DNA from: Amorphophallus konjac
Lineage: Eukaryota; Streptophyta; Magnoliopsida; Alismatales; Araceae
Assembly: GCA_022559845.1 (NCBI GenBank)
Contig: CM040121.1
Location: 570,636,140-570,700,139, forward strand
Length of the DNA: 64,000 nt
Reading direction: 5' to 3'
Part shown: positions 1 to 10,397 of the stretch, piece after piece
How positions within the stretch are numbered: position 1 is the stretch's first letter
Layout of the letters: every line of letters begins with the position of its first letter
Notes under the pieces: model-generated
What the model was told of the DNA's origin: nothing
Seen by the model: only the letters and a program-made list of their open reading frames with translations
Database searches by the model: none
Translations under genes and position numbers: made by a program

Positions 1-400
1 CGGCCCAACCCAACCCAACCCAACCCAACACAACACAACGCAACGCAGCGCAACGCAACTCGGCTCGACTCGGCTCGGCCCGACACGACACGACACGACA
101 TGACACGACACGACACGACACGACACGGCGCGGCGCGGCGCGGCTCGGCGCGGCGCGGCGCGGCGCGACACGGCACGGCATGGCACGGCACAAATAAATA
201 TATATATATATTATTTATTTCTATTCGATCAAACCACTTAATTCGACACACTATTCGAGCCCACATCCTATGCCCCTTGGGTCTCGACCCAAGGGTGAGC
301 TCTCCAATACATAAATCAAAGGAAGTCTTTCCAACTTCCAATACGGGATTAAACATTAAATGAGGAATTTGAATCAACATAAGGGCCATAAATACTAACA
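1..400 (-). mobile_element. copia-1 LTR copy A (partial)
   Basis: The copy is truncated by the window edge. On the minus strand it begins TGTTAGTATTTATGG at 400, right after a GTGGGGGAA polypurine tract. It contains a CGACA/CGGCA-type pentanucleotide tract (about 40-190), a TA-rich stretch and the short palindrome CTTGGG-TCTCGA-CCCAAG near 276-294. Confidence 0.75.
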
Positions 401-531
401 TTCCCCCACTTGATTCAAATTCCAAAAATCAACGAAGTAAACTCAATAAAACAAAATTCTGGGCAAAAATTACTATGTCATGGGTGAAGGTGTCTTCCGG
501 ACTTGAACCCCAGAGCAAAAAGAAATTTCAC

Positions 532-918
532 AATCTCAACCGATGCGCATAACTGGCCAAAGCCCAACATGTGTGACCCAACGGTAGACCCAAATCAAAT
601 TCAAAACTCGGTAACCGGCCGTCCCAACCCAACCCAACACAACACAACGCAACGCGGCTCGGCTCGGCTCGGCCCGACACGACACGACACGACATGACAC
701 GACGCGGCTCGGCGCGGCTCGGCTCGGCACGGCATGGCACGGCACAAACAAATAAATAAATATATATATATATATATATTATTTATTTCTATTCGATCAA
801 ACCACTTAATTCGACACACTATTCGAGCACACATCCTATGCCCCTTGGGTCTCGACCCAAGGGTGAGCTCTCGGCGCGGCCCGAATTTGAATCAACATAA
901 GGGCCATAAATACTAACA
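532..918 (-). mobile_element. copia-1 LTR copy B (internally deleted)
   Basis: This is the same LTR as its neighbours but shorter. About 70 bp normally found between the CCCAAGGGTGAGCTCTC palindrome flank and GAATTTGAATCAAC is replaced by a short GC-rich scrap near 870-880. It carries the pentanucleotide tract (about 650-745) and a (TA)n run. Confidence 0.75.
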
Positions 919-1049
919 TTCCCCCACTTGATTCAAATTCCAAAAATCAACGAAGTAAACTCAATAAAACAAAATTCTGGACAAAAACTACTATGTCATG
1001 GGTGAAGGTGTCTTCCGGACTTGAACCCCAGAGCAAAAAGAAATTTCGC

Positions 1050-1493
1050 AATCTCAACCGATGCGCATAACTGGCCAAAGCCCAACAGGTGTGACCCAAC
1101 GGTAGACCCAAATCAAATTCAAAACTCGGTAACCGGCCGGCCCAACCCAACCCAACACAACACAACACAACGCAACGCAACGCGGCTCGGCTCGGCTCGG
1201 CTCGGCCCGACACGACACGACACGACACGACACGACACGACACGACACGGCGCGGCACGGCACGACACGGCACGGCATAAACAAATAAATAAATATATAT
1301 ATATTATTTATTTCTATTCGATCAAACCACTTAATTCGACACACTATTCGAGCCCACATCCTATGCCCCTTGGGTCTCGACCCAAGGGTGAGCTCTCCAA
1401 TACATAAATCAAAGGAAGTCTTTCCAACTTCCAATACGGGATTAAACATTAAATGAGGAATTTGAATCAACATAAGGGCCATAAATACTAACA
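1050..1493 (-). mobile_element. copia-1 LTR copy C
   Basis: Full-length LTR in the tandem array, minus-strand start TGTTAGTATTT at 1493. The inner end is inferred from the common block AATCTCAACCGATGCG at 1050. It contains the CGACA-type tract (about 1186-1275). Confidence 0.75.
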
Positions 1494-1624
1494 TTCCCCC
1501 ACTTGATTCAAATTCCAAAAATCAACGAAGTAAACTCAATAAAACAAAATTCTGGGCAAAAACTACTATGTCATGGGTGAAGGTGTCTTCCGGACTTGAA
1601 CCCCAGAGCAAAAAGAAATCTCGC

Positions 1625-2097
1625 AATCTCAACCGATGCGCATAACTGGCCAAAGCCCAACAGGTGTGACCCAACGGTAGACCCAAATCAAATTCAAAAC
1701 TCGGTAACCGGCCGGCCCAACCCAACCCAACCCAACCCAACACAACACAACGCAACGCGGCTCGGCTCGGCTCGGCCCGACACGACACGACACGACACGA
1801 CACGACACGACACGACGCGGCACGACGCGGCTCGGCTCGGCGCGGCTCGGCTCGGCTCGGCACGGCACGGCACAGCACAAACAAATAAATAAATATATAT
1901 ATATATATTATTTATTTCTATTCGATCAAACCATTTAATTCCACACACTATTCGAGCCCACATCCTATGCCCCTTGGGTCTCGACCCAAGGGTGAGCTCT
2001 CCAATACATAAATCAAAGGAAGCCTTTCCAACTTCCAATATGGGATTAAACATTAAATAAGGAATTTGAATCAACATAAGGGCCATAAATACTAACA
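1625..2097 (-). mobile_element. copia-1 3' LTR (copy D)
   Basis: The LTR starts TGTTAG at 2097 on the minus strand and is preceded by the polypurine tract AAGTGGGGGAA (plus-strand 2098-2108). It matches the 5' LTR at 17160-17605, which makes it the 3' LTR of copia-1. The CGACA/CGGCT tract at about 1757-1875 is the longest of the four copies. Confidence 0.75.
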
Positions 2098-2653
2098 TTC
2101 CCCCACTTGATTCAAATTCTAAAAATCAACGAAGTAAACTCAATAAAACAAAATTCTGGGCAAAAACTACTATGTCATGGGTGAAGGTGTCTTCCGGACT
2201 TGAACCCTCACTTAGTGAAATTAAGTCATCATCTGAAAGAAACTGTAGTGGAGTAGGCCTTGAACTAAGCCCTTTTACTCAGACTGTTACTTAATTCACA
2301 ACATAGTACATTAGTGATCAGATTCTTTATATGGTAGTGCTATAGGACATGCACTGATATCTCGTCTCATGAGTGCTCAAGAGAATACCCAATTCCCATA
2401 GATCGCGGCCCCACGATCACACTCACGTAGGTGGGTCTCCAAGGGTACCTGCCACGGTCCATACCCTGCCTTATAAAGCCTTGATCCCATTAAGAGCATA
2501 GCTCATCCTGGTGCCGTTACAGTAGAGCACTGATCATCATTCACGGGGATAGGTATACAAAGTAAGTAGTGCTCTCCAATTACCAAATAGCTCGTATTCC
2601 ACATTGAACCTACTTCATGGGATCTCCAATCACATATATAGGTTGGGTATCTG
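2098..2653 (-). other. copia-1 3' non-coding region with polypurine tract
   Basis: Between the stop of the copia-1 polyprotein at 2654 and the 3' LTR. The polypurine tract, primer for plus-strand DNA synthesis, lies directly against the LTR at 2098-2108. I see no other gene in this stretch. Confidence 0.65.
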
Positions 2654-2908
2654 CTATGGTAACTGACTGTGGGATTTCAATCCCATCCCCCTTGATGATT
2701 CAAATACTAGCCTCCTCGCTAGACCTTTTGTAAAAGGATCTGCCAAATTATCCAATGATCTTACAAATTCTAATGAGATTACACCTTGTGAAATCTTCTC
2801 TCTCACAGAATTCCATCTAATACTAAGATGTCTCCTCTTTTCATTAATTTTCGTTTGTTTTACTATATCTATCACAGAACGACTATCACAATGCATAGAG
2901 ATTACAGG
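2654..2908 (-). pseudogene. copia-1 RNase H, C-terminal fragment
   Basis: Minus-strand reading gives the end of a Ty1/copia RNase H: MHCDSRSVIDIV, then LDNLADPFTKGL, a classic copia C-terminal motif, ending at 2654. It is cut off from the rest of its domain by the chromovirus inserted at 2909-2913 and resumes at 12953. The unrelated residues upstream in the same open frame come from the chromovirus LTR read backwards. Confidence 0.85.
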
Positions 2909-2913
2909 TAAAG
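2909..2913. repeat. Target-site duplication TAAAG, left
   Basis: The five bases TAAAG lie immediately left of the chromovirus 5' LTR and recur immediately right of its 3' LTR (12953-12957), as expected for gypsy integrase. They lie inside the copia-1 RNase H. Confidence 0.9.
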
Positions 2914-3252
2914 TGTAATATCCCGGACCTTTCGGATCCTTCTTCGTGGGTCCCGGATCTGGTTTTCGGAGCGTTCGGCTCTGTTGTGTCCGAAATTTTG
3001 TTTCGGACATCTTTCGTGTTCGGATCGGCGCGATCCGGAGTCGTTTCGGAGGCCCGGAGGTGTTCCGCGGCTTTTCCCGTGCGTGATTTCCGATTTCCGG
3101 CGCGGGTTTCGGCTTTTCTCTTCGGACGCTCGCTGCGGGTGAACCGGGCTGTTCACACGGGCACGAGTGGTACCGTTGCGATCGGTACGTTCCGAGGATC
3201 GTGGGGGTGTAATTTCCTAATTTTTGGTATTTTTCGCATTTTTCGGGTTTTT

Positions 3253-3260
3253 CTATAAAA
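3253..3260 (+). promoter_or_regulatory. TATA box of the chromovirus 5' LTR
   Basis: CTATAAAA followed by a CT-rich tract typical of plant initiation regions. Transcription would start about 30 bp downstream, which defines the U3/R border. The same sequence is in the 3' LTR near 10737. Confidence 0.6.
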
Positions 3261-3829
3261 CCCTTTTTCTTTTCTCTCTCCCCCACCATCTTCTTCTTCT
3301 TCCTCTCTTCTTCTTCCTCCTTCCTCCTCCACCGTGTCTCCCTCCCTCTCCCTCTCTTCCTCCCGGTTGGCCACGGCGAGCTCCCCTCCGGCTGCAGACG
3401 GCGGCGGGGCGACGGCGCGGTGACGTGGGCGGCGGCGAGGCGGTCGTGGGGGCGTGCCGCGAGCGTGGGAAGCTTAAGGAAGAACGAGGGTTTTCAAGCG
3501 TTCTTCGCGATTTGTGGACGATCCGGCGGAGCATTCGCTCCATTGAGGTAGGGTGACGTTCCCTAGCTCTTCGCCGTTCTTTTCTGTGGTTTGTAGGCCG
3601 CGGGGAGGCCGAGAGAGGCACGTTTGGGCATTTTTTGGGGTTTTTCCATGTTTTGGGGGTGAGCCGCCCGATCTATGGTTTTAGCCCATGATTCTATGTT
3701 TTGGTGGCTTAGATGCATGCTAGGGGTCCCCAGGGGTCTTCCCCCTTGTTTTCCCCCTCTCCGGTGGAGGTACGGGGGCGTGGTTGGTGTTTTTGGGGTT
3801 TTCCCGCCGTAGCGTGCTCTGGGGCAAGC

Positions 3830-4363
3830 GACGGTCACTCCAGTGACCGTCACATGCTTGTAACGCCCCTAGAGGGGTGCGTTACTTCCCTGGGTGTTGG
3901 CCTTTGGGGTCGAGGGCTGTAACGGTCCTGCGACTGGCCGCCGTTTGCTAGTGACGCCCCTGGGCTGGGCCGTCACATGCCTTTCGACCGTTGGTTTTGA
4001 CCGTTGGGGGTCAGGCCATGTGACGCGCCATTCTAGGTGCGTTATATGCGTGTAACGCCCTGGGGCAGGGGCGTTACTTCCTGTGTTTACCCCAGGCGTG
4101 AGGGCCATGTAACGAGCTGGTCCAGGTGCGTTACATGTGAGTAACGCGCCCGGACAGGGCCGTTACACCCCTTTTCGAATCTGTGCCGTGGAGGGGCGTG
4201 TAACGCGCTAGGCTAAGCGCGTTACATCCATGTAACGTGCTGGGCCTGGGCCGTTACTTCCCTTTCCCCCGTGTTGAGTGACGGTCCGCCTTAGATCGCC
4301 ATTTTAAGTGACAGCCCTAGAGTGACCGCCATTTGGCAGTGACGGTCTGAGGGTAGACCGCCA
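3830..4363. repeat. Array of about 12 short palindromes in the chromovirus LTR
   Basis: A perfect inverted repeat GACGGTCACT-CC-AGTGACCGTC (3830-3851) is followed by 26-bp units with arms GTAACGC or GTGACGC and a GCGTTAC or CCGTCAC partner, at 3860, 3951, 4052, 4109, 4141, 4200 and 4232. Degraded members lie at about 3918, 4019, 4277 and 4338. The units share length and arms but not their centres. The array recurs at 11312-11845 in the 3' LTR. Confidence 0.85.
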
Positions 4364-5472
4364 CTTCCTGAGTTGCCCCATGAGGGTGGCAACCTTACTT
4401 TTCTCCGACCGTGGTCTCCGTGTGACGGGACTAGTGCGTGGGGTGATTCCCACACGTTGTCGGGCTTGGGCGTTGTTTTCCGTTGACTTGAGAGTCTACT
4501 CCTTTAGTGACCCTCCACTAGTCATAGCCCACCAGTACGAGGTGCTGGTCTCACCTGGGAGTGGTGTACGGGCACCCACCTTTCGAGACGGTTTGTGGAC
4601 CGGTTACCGTAGGCCCCTCGTCGTAGCCAGAGTCCGGCTGCGGGGGAAAACCGGTCAGAGGGCCAGACCTAGGACGCGTGGTCTGTGTGTGCACACGTGG
4701 TTGGGGGCGGTTGGACCCACGTCGACGGGCGTGACCCCAGCTAGTCACTTGTTGTGAGTTACTTTTCGGTGTTTGCGCCTCGGGTAGGACCTACCACGTC
4801 AGGCGGTTCACCTGCGGTGCGGTGTAAGACGTCAGGGGACGCTACCGGCTGTGCTTCTAGTGGGTGGTACTCCTGTCAAGTACGGAGTGTCAGACTGTCA
4901 GTCGTGTGTTTCCGACCTTCGGGTTTGTCGGTGACCGTTGAGCTTCGGTCTTCTCTTCGTAGCACGTGTGTCGGTTTACGTGCCGTAGAGTCTTGCTTTG
5001 TAGAGTACAGGGCTTTCCTTTCCGAGGTACTCTCCTACTGCTAGAGTAGTGGTTTCTCGCTTTGCGAGGTAGAGTTCGAGTGATCCCTACTGAGTCTTGT
5101 TCCGAGACTCATTCCCTGCGTGTTTTCACCGTGTTTCAGGTGAGACGTCACCTTCGGGGAGCACGTCAGGAGCGCAGCGTGGTGCGGGTGCCCAGAGGTA
5201 GTGCCAGAGGTCTGAGCCGGGGGATGCCCCGTGTAGCTGTACTTTTCTCTCTTGTCACTGTACTAGTCGTGGACTGTTGTCGTGGTTATTTTATTTTGTG
5301 GACCATGTAAATTGTTATCTTATTTCCTGTTTAATTTCTGCAATTACTTGTGATAACTATGTAGTTTCCACACCATCCTTTTAACCCTTCCGAGTCTTCG
5401 GACTCGTGGGTGGCGGTGCGAGTCTCGGGTTATCGGGCCTTCCCGGTAATCGGATTCTCGGGTCGTTACAGC

Positions 5473-5485
5473 TGGTATCAGAGCC
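5473..5485 (+). other. Primer binding site (initiator-methionine tRNA)
   Basis: TGGTATCAGAGCC, two bases after the 5' LTR, is the standard plant site complementary to the 3' end of initiator tRNA-Met. Confidence 0.9.
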
Positions 5486-5634
5486 AGGTTGTGGAATTAC
5501 ATGAGAATCATAGGTAATTGTAGTGGTCCACTAGTCCACAATGATGATGTACATGTGACGCTGGCATTGGGCACCGTGTGTTTATTCTGACATTGCCGTT
5601 TCCGTGTTTTCTGTCTTGTGCTTCAGGAGCGAGG

Positions 5635-8600
5635 ATGGCGCCGAGGAGGAGTTCTCGCTCTCAGCAGGGGCAGTCGGCTGGAGGTCAGGAGATCCAGCAG
5701 GGGGTCCAGAGGGACCAGGAGGAGCATAGCAGAGTTCCGGGAGCTACCGAGGCCGCGGATGCTGCGAGAGCTCCGGGGGCCGAGGATTTCTTCCGTGGCA
5801 TGTACCATCTCATGTCTCAGCAGTTCGGCGGAGAGACTGGTGAGGGCTCGTCAGTCAGGGGTGGGCCGGGCCGAGCGGTGAGGGACTTCATGCAGTTCCA
5901 TCCACCTTACTTTAGCGGCCAGGCAGACCCTGATGTGGCTCGAGATTGGCTCGATGAGATGGAGCGGGTGTTCAGTTCTGCGAAGAGTACTGCCGAGGAC
6001 AGAGTGGTGTTGGCCTACAACCAGTTGCATGGTACGGCTCGGAGGTGGTGGTCTTCCGAGTGGAAGACGTCCTTTCAGCTTCGTCCACTTGAGCAGGTCG
6101 AGTGGGGTGACTTTGTCAGTGCTTTCGAGCGTACGTACTGTCCAGACGTCGTTGCTACGCAGCGGATGCGGGAGTTTTTGGAGCTGGTGCAGGGTGACAT
6201 GTCCGTGTTGCAGTACAGGGCCCGATTTGTCGAGCTGGGTCGGTACGCACCTCATATCATGGAGCATGAGAGGGTGAGGACGACGCAGTTTGTGCAGGGC
6301 TTGAGGCTGGAGCTGAGGCACCATTTGATCGCGAATGGGGCCACTGATCTAGAGACGGCGTCTCGTGTTACGATTTCCTTGGAGATGGATATGCAGAGGA
6401 CTCGAGGACCGATCAGCCAGGGGCAGTCCGTGTCAGGTCGCAGCCAGCAGTCGGCTACCCAGCAGCAGGGTTTCTTCCAGCATGCGTCGGGTGGTTCAGG
6501 AGTACCGGCACCGGCAGCGTCAGTGGCAGGATCTGCGTCCTTCGGCTCGAAGATCAAGAAGTTCTTGAAGAAGAGTCTCCGGAAGAAGCACAAGGATCAG
6601 GGGCAGGCTTCATCGGGCAATGTACAGCAGCCGATTCCTTTGCAGCGTCAGGGATCAGTGGGTGGATCACGAGGATCTTGTCCACGGTGTGGTGGGACCC
6701 ACCCAGGCAGGCAGTGCACGGCGCCGATCATCTATTTTCGGTGTGACCAGCCAGGGTATATGGCGCGTGACTGTCCTCAGAGGCCGCCGCAGCAGCAGTT
6801 TCCTCAGCAGCAGCAGGTTCCCCAGCAGCAGAGGCAGCAGCAGCAGCAGCAGGGACAGTACCCGCCGCTACCCAGGTCAGCTAGCGTGGGAGGCAGGCAG
6901 AGGGCTCGAGGCCAGATCACGCACTTGACCAGGGCAGAGGCAGTGGCGTCGCAGCTCGTGGAAGGTACCGTTCAGATTTTGGGTTGTCCGGCTCGGGTTT
7001 TATTTGATTCTGGCGCGTCTCATTCGTTTATTTCGGAGGATTTCGCGTCGAGCGTCGAGGAGCCAGTGACCCAGTTGTCCTGTGATTTGGCAGTGGAGTT
7101 CCCTTCGGGTGACTTTGTGGTCACTCCGTATTGCTTCGACCAGGTTCCGGTGTGGATCGATGGCCGGAGTATGCCAGGCAGATTGTATGCGTTGCAGCTT
7201 CAGGATTACGATGTGATTCTAGGCATGGATTGGCTCGAGACTCATGGAGCGGTGGTGGATTGTGGAATGAAGAGGGTCTACGTCCAGCATCCGAGCAATA
7301 GGACCTTCTATTTCCAAGGTATCCGTTCCGCCTCTTCTCGATTTCTTATCTCTGCTATTCGAGCCCGTCGGTTGCTTGATTCAGGTTGTCAGGGTTTTCT
7401 CGCGTCAGTGGTTGTGTCTGACCAGATGGAGCCGGATGTCGAGGACATCGCGGTGGTGTGCGAGTTTCCCGATGTTTTTCCTGAGGAGTTGCCTAGATTA
7501 CCTCCCCAGCGGGAGATCGATTTTGTGATCGAGGTTGTACCTGGTGCGGGACCTTTGGCGAAGGCTCCGTACCGTATGGCCCCCGCTGAACTGAGGGAGT
7601 TGAGGGCGCAGTTGCAGGAGCTGCTGGCCAAGGGGTACATTCGTCCGAGTTTTTCCCCTTGGGGTGCGCCCGTGTTGTTTGTGAAGAAGAAGGACGGTAG
7701 TCTGCGGCTGTGCATTGACTATCGGCAGCTGAATGAAGTGACCGTTAAGAACAAGTATCCGTTACCGCGGATCGATGACTTGTTCGACCAGCTTCAGTCT
7801 GCGCGAGTATTCTCGCGGATTGATTTGCGGTCAGGTTACTATCAGCTGAGGATTCGCGAGTCCGATGTGGAGAAGACTGCATTCAGTTCGAGGTACGGGC
7901 ATTATGAGTTTCTGGTGATGCCGTTTGGGCTCACCAATGCCCCAGCTGCCTTTATGGACTTGATGCAGAGGGTGTTTCATCTGTATTTGGACCAGTTTGT
8001 GGTCATTTTCGTGGATGACATCCTTGTTTATTCGCGGTCTGCTGAGGAGCACGCGTACCATTTGAGTGTGGTACTGCAGACGTTGCGAGATCACCAGTTG
8101 TATGCGAAGCTCAGCAAGTGCGAGTTTTAGCTCAGCGAGGTGCACTTTCTGGGGCACGTGATTTCTGGTGATGGCATTTCCGTGGATCCCGCCAAGGTCG
8201 AGGCTGTGATGCAATGGCCGAGGCCGAGGTCGGTGACGGAAATCCGGAGTTTCTTGGGGCTTGCGGGTTATTATCGTCGGTTTATCCAGGATTTTTCCCG
8301 CATTGCGACCCCGATGACTAGGCTCACGCGGAAGGATATACCTTTCGTTTGGTCCGAGGAGTGTGAGCAGAGCTTCAGGGAGCTGAAGAGATTGCTCACC
8401 TCGGCTCCGGTGTTGGTTTTGCCTTCTGGATCGGGAGGTTTCGTGGTGTGTACAGATGCTTCCGGCGTTGGCCTGGGTGCTGTTCTGATGCAGCATGGTA
8501 GAGTGGTGGCTTATGCATCTCGGCAGCTAAAGCCTCACGAGGAGAACTACCCTACCCATGACCTTGAGTTGGCGGCTGCGATTTTCGTGCTGAAGATCTG

Positions 8601-10331
8601 GAGGCATTATCTGTACGGTGAGAAGTTCGAGGTGTTCACTGACCATCAGAGCTTGAGGTACGTGTTCTCGCAGAAGGACCTGAACCTCAGGCAAAGGCGT
8701 TGGATGGAGTTCATGAAGGACTATGACTTCACCCTGTCTTATCAGCCAGGCAGGACGAATGTCATCGCCGATGCCTTGAGTCGAAAGGTTGCGGTCAGTG
8801 CCTTGATGTTGAGGAGGTGGAGGCTCTGGGAACAAGTGCCCGAGGTATCTTTCGGGCTCAAGATTCCCCAGGAGCCAGGGTTGGCTGTGCTTGCGAGTCT
8901 GACTGTCACTCCTGCTATCCGTCGTCAGGTGACAGAGGCTCAACATGCGGATCCTGAGTTGCCCCAGATTTTGGCTATGGCTGACGTAGAGCTCGGCGAG
9001 GACGGTGCTGCGAGGTTTCGTGGCAGGTTGTACGTCCCAGCTGAGGAGCAGGTTCGTCGTGCGGTGTTACGCGAGGCTCATGGGAGCAGGTACACTGTAA
9101 ACCCGGGTGCGACGAAGATGTATCGGAACTTGCGGAGGCAGTTCTGGTGGCCTGGCATGAAGAGAGATGTCGCAGAATTTGAGGCCAGGTGCTTGATCTG
9201 TCAGCAGGTGAAGGCGGAGCATCAGCGACCAGGCGGTACTCTCCAGCCCTTGGATGTTCCTGCTTGGAAGTGGGACCATGTGACCACGGATTTTGTGGTG
9301 GGGTTGCCAAGAACCCCGAGTGGGCAGGACAGTATTTGGTTGCTGGTGGATCGGCTGACGAAGGTGACTCAGTTGCTACCGGTCAAGGTCAGCTGGAGCG
9401 TGCCTAAATTGGCTCGTCTTTATGTGGAGCGGATCGTTCCGTTGCATGGGGTTCCCATTTCGATCGTGTCGGATCGGGATCCGCGCTTCACTTCTGGATT
9501 CTGGAGGAGTTTCCAGCGAGCTCTTGGCACGGAGTTGGCATTTAGCTCGGCATATCATCCTCAGTCAGATGGTCAGTCTGAGAGGACCATTCAGACTTTG
9601 GAGGACATGCTGAGATCCTGCTGCCTGGAGTGGCAGGGGAGTTGGATATACATCACCTACCGTTGGTGGAGTTTGCCTATAACAACAGCTATCATTCGAG
9701 CATCGGCATGGCTCCTTATGAGGCATTGTACGGGCGTCCTTGTCGGACTCCACTCGACTGGTTTGAGGTGGGTGAGCGTGTTTTGACGGGACCGGAATTG
9801 GTGCAGCAATGTGTGGATGTTGTGCACCGGGTTCGTCAGAACATGTTGGCGGCCCAGAGTCGGCAGAAGAGCTATGCTGACCGTAGGAGGCAGCCCCTCG
9901 AGTTCGCCGTGGGCGATCATGTGTTCTTGAGAGTTTCTCCGATGAAGGGGGTGATGCGTTTTGGACGGCGTGGGAAGCTGAGTCCCCGCTATATTGGTCC
10001 TTTCGCGATTGTGGAGCGCATCGGTGAGGTTGCTTACCGGTTGTAGTTGCCTCCTGAGTTGGCGTCGGTGCATGACGTGTTCCACGTCTCGATGTTGCGG
10101 AAGTATATGCCCGATGACTCTCATGTGCTCGAGTTTTCTGTTTGGCCTAAGGTGACTCCAGATCTTTCTCTCCCAGGGTTTCCGATCCGCGTGGAGGATA
10201 GGCGAGAGCAGCGCCTGCAGAACAAGGTCATGCCCTTGGTAAAGCTCGTGTGGCAGCGACACTCTGGTGGTGAGGCTTCTTGGGAACGTGAGGATGAGAT
10301 GCGTCAGCAGTTTCCGTATCTGTTTGAGTGA
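5635..10331 (+). pseudogene. Chromovirus gag-pol polyprotein, three lesions
   Basis: The likely start is the ATG at 5635 ([11 protein letters not shown]); the open frame begins slightly earlier without an ATG. Order: gag to about 6900 with a Gln-rich tail; zinc knuckles [13 protein letters not shown], intact, and [13 protein letters not shown], where the first Cys and the His are lost; protease [12 protein letters not shown] with [11 protein letters not shown] and FVDDILVYS; RNase H with [12 protein letters not shown]; integrase with [21 protein letters not shown] and the Glu of SDGQSERT; chromodomain-like C-terminus to 10331. The breaks are a TAG at 8128-8130 where a Trp is usual, one missing base near 9644 in the integrase, and a TAG at 10044-10046. 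The zinc-binding His before PGATKMY is also replaced by Asn. Gag and pol share one frame, as in many plant chromoviruses. The copy is not autonomous as read. Confidence 0.9.
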
Positions 10332-10383
10332 GTCTTCCTCTTCTTTCCCCTCTGGTTGTTCTCAATTTCGAGGATGAAATTCC

Positions 10384-10397
10384 TTTAGGGGGGAGGG
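10384..10397 (+). other. Polypurine tract of the chromovirus
   Basis: TTAGGGGGGAGGGC abuts the 3' LTR start at 10398 and would prime plus-strand DNA synthesis. Confidence 0.85.

Larger units (their letters stand above)
1..2210 (-). repeat. Tandem multimer of copia-1 LTRs with short internal remnants
   Basis: Four copies of one LTR lie head to tail (ending at 400, 918, 1493 and 2097), separated by about 130 bp of the same internal remnant. Each remnant joins sequence from next to the polypurine tract (…GGACTTGAACCC) to sequence from next to the 5' LTR (CAGAGCAAAAAG…). The junction is the same in every spacer, so the deletion happened once and was then multiplied, probably by unequal recombination. 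The last copy (1625-2097) runs into genuine copia-1 internal sequence at about 2205. The first copy is cut by the window edge. Confidence 0.8.
2914..5470 (+). repeat. Chromovirus 5' LTR
   Basis: 2557 bp, TGTAATATC…CGTTACA, near-identical to 10398-12952. From the left it holds a GC-rich U3, a TATA box near 3253, a long pyrimidine tract (3270-3370), a palindrome array (3830-4363) and a GC-rich remainder. Open frames inside it on either strand are not shared with known proteins and look accidental. Confidence 0.9.

Noticed and set aside
100..2098. Open frames rich in Arg-His-Asp-Thr or Cys-Arg-Ala across the LTR multimer
   Set aside because: They are translations of the five-base-period tract in several frames on both strands; no start context or homology.
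3224..5310. Several 80-125 codon frames in the chromovirus LTR, repeated in the 3' LTR
   Set aside because: Repetition is due to LTR identity. They overlap each other on both strands and lack homology or consistent frame signals.
7831..8496. 221-codon minus-strand frame in the chromovirus
   Set aside because: It is the reverse of the RT/RNase H coding strand.
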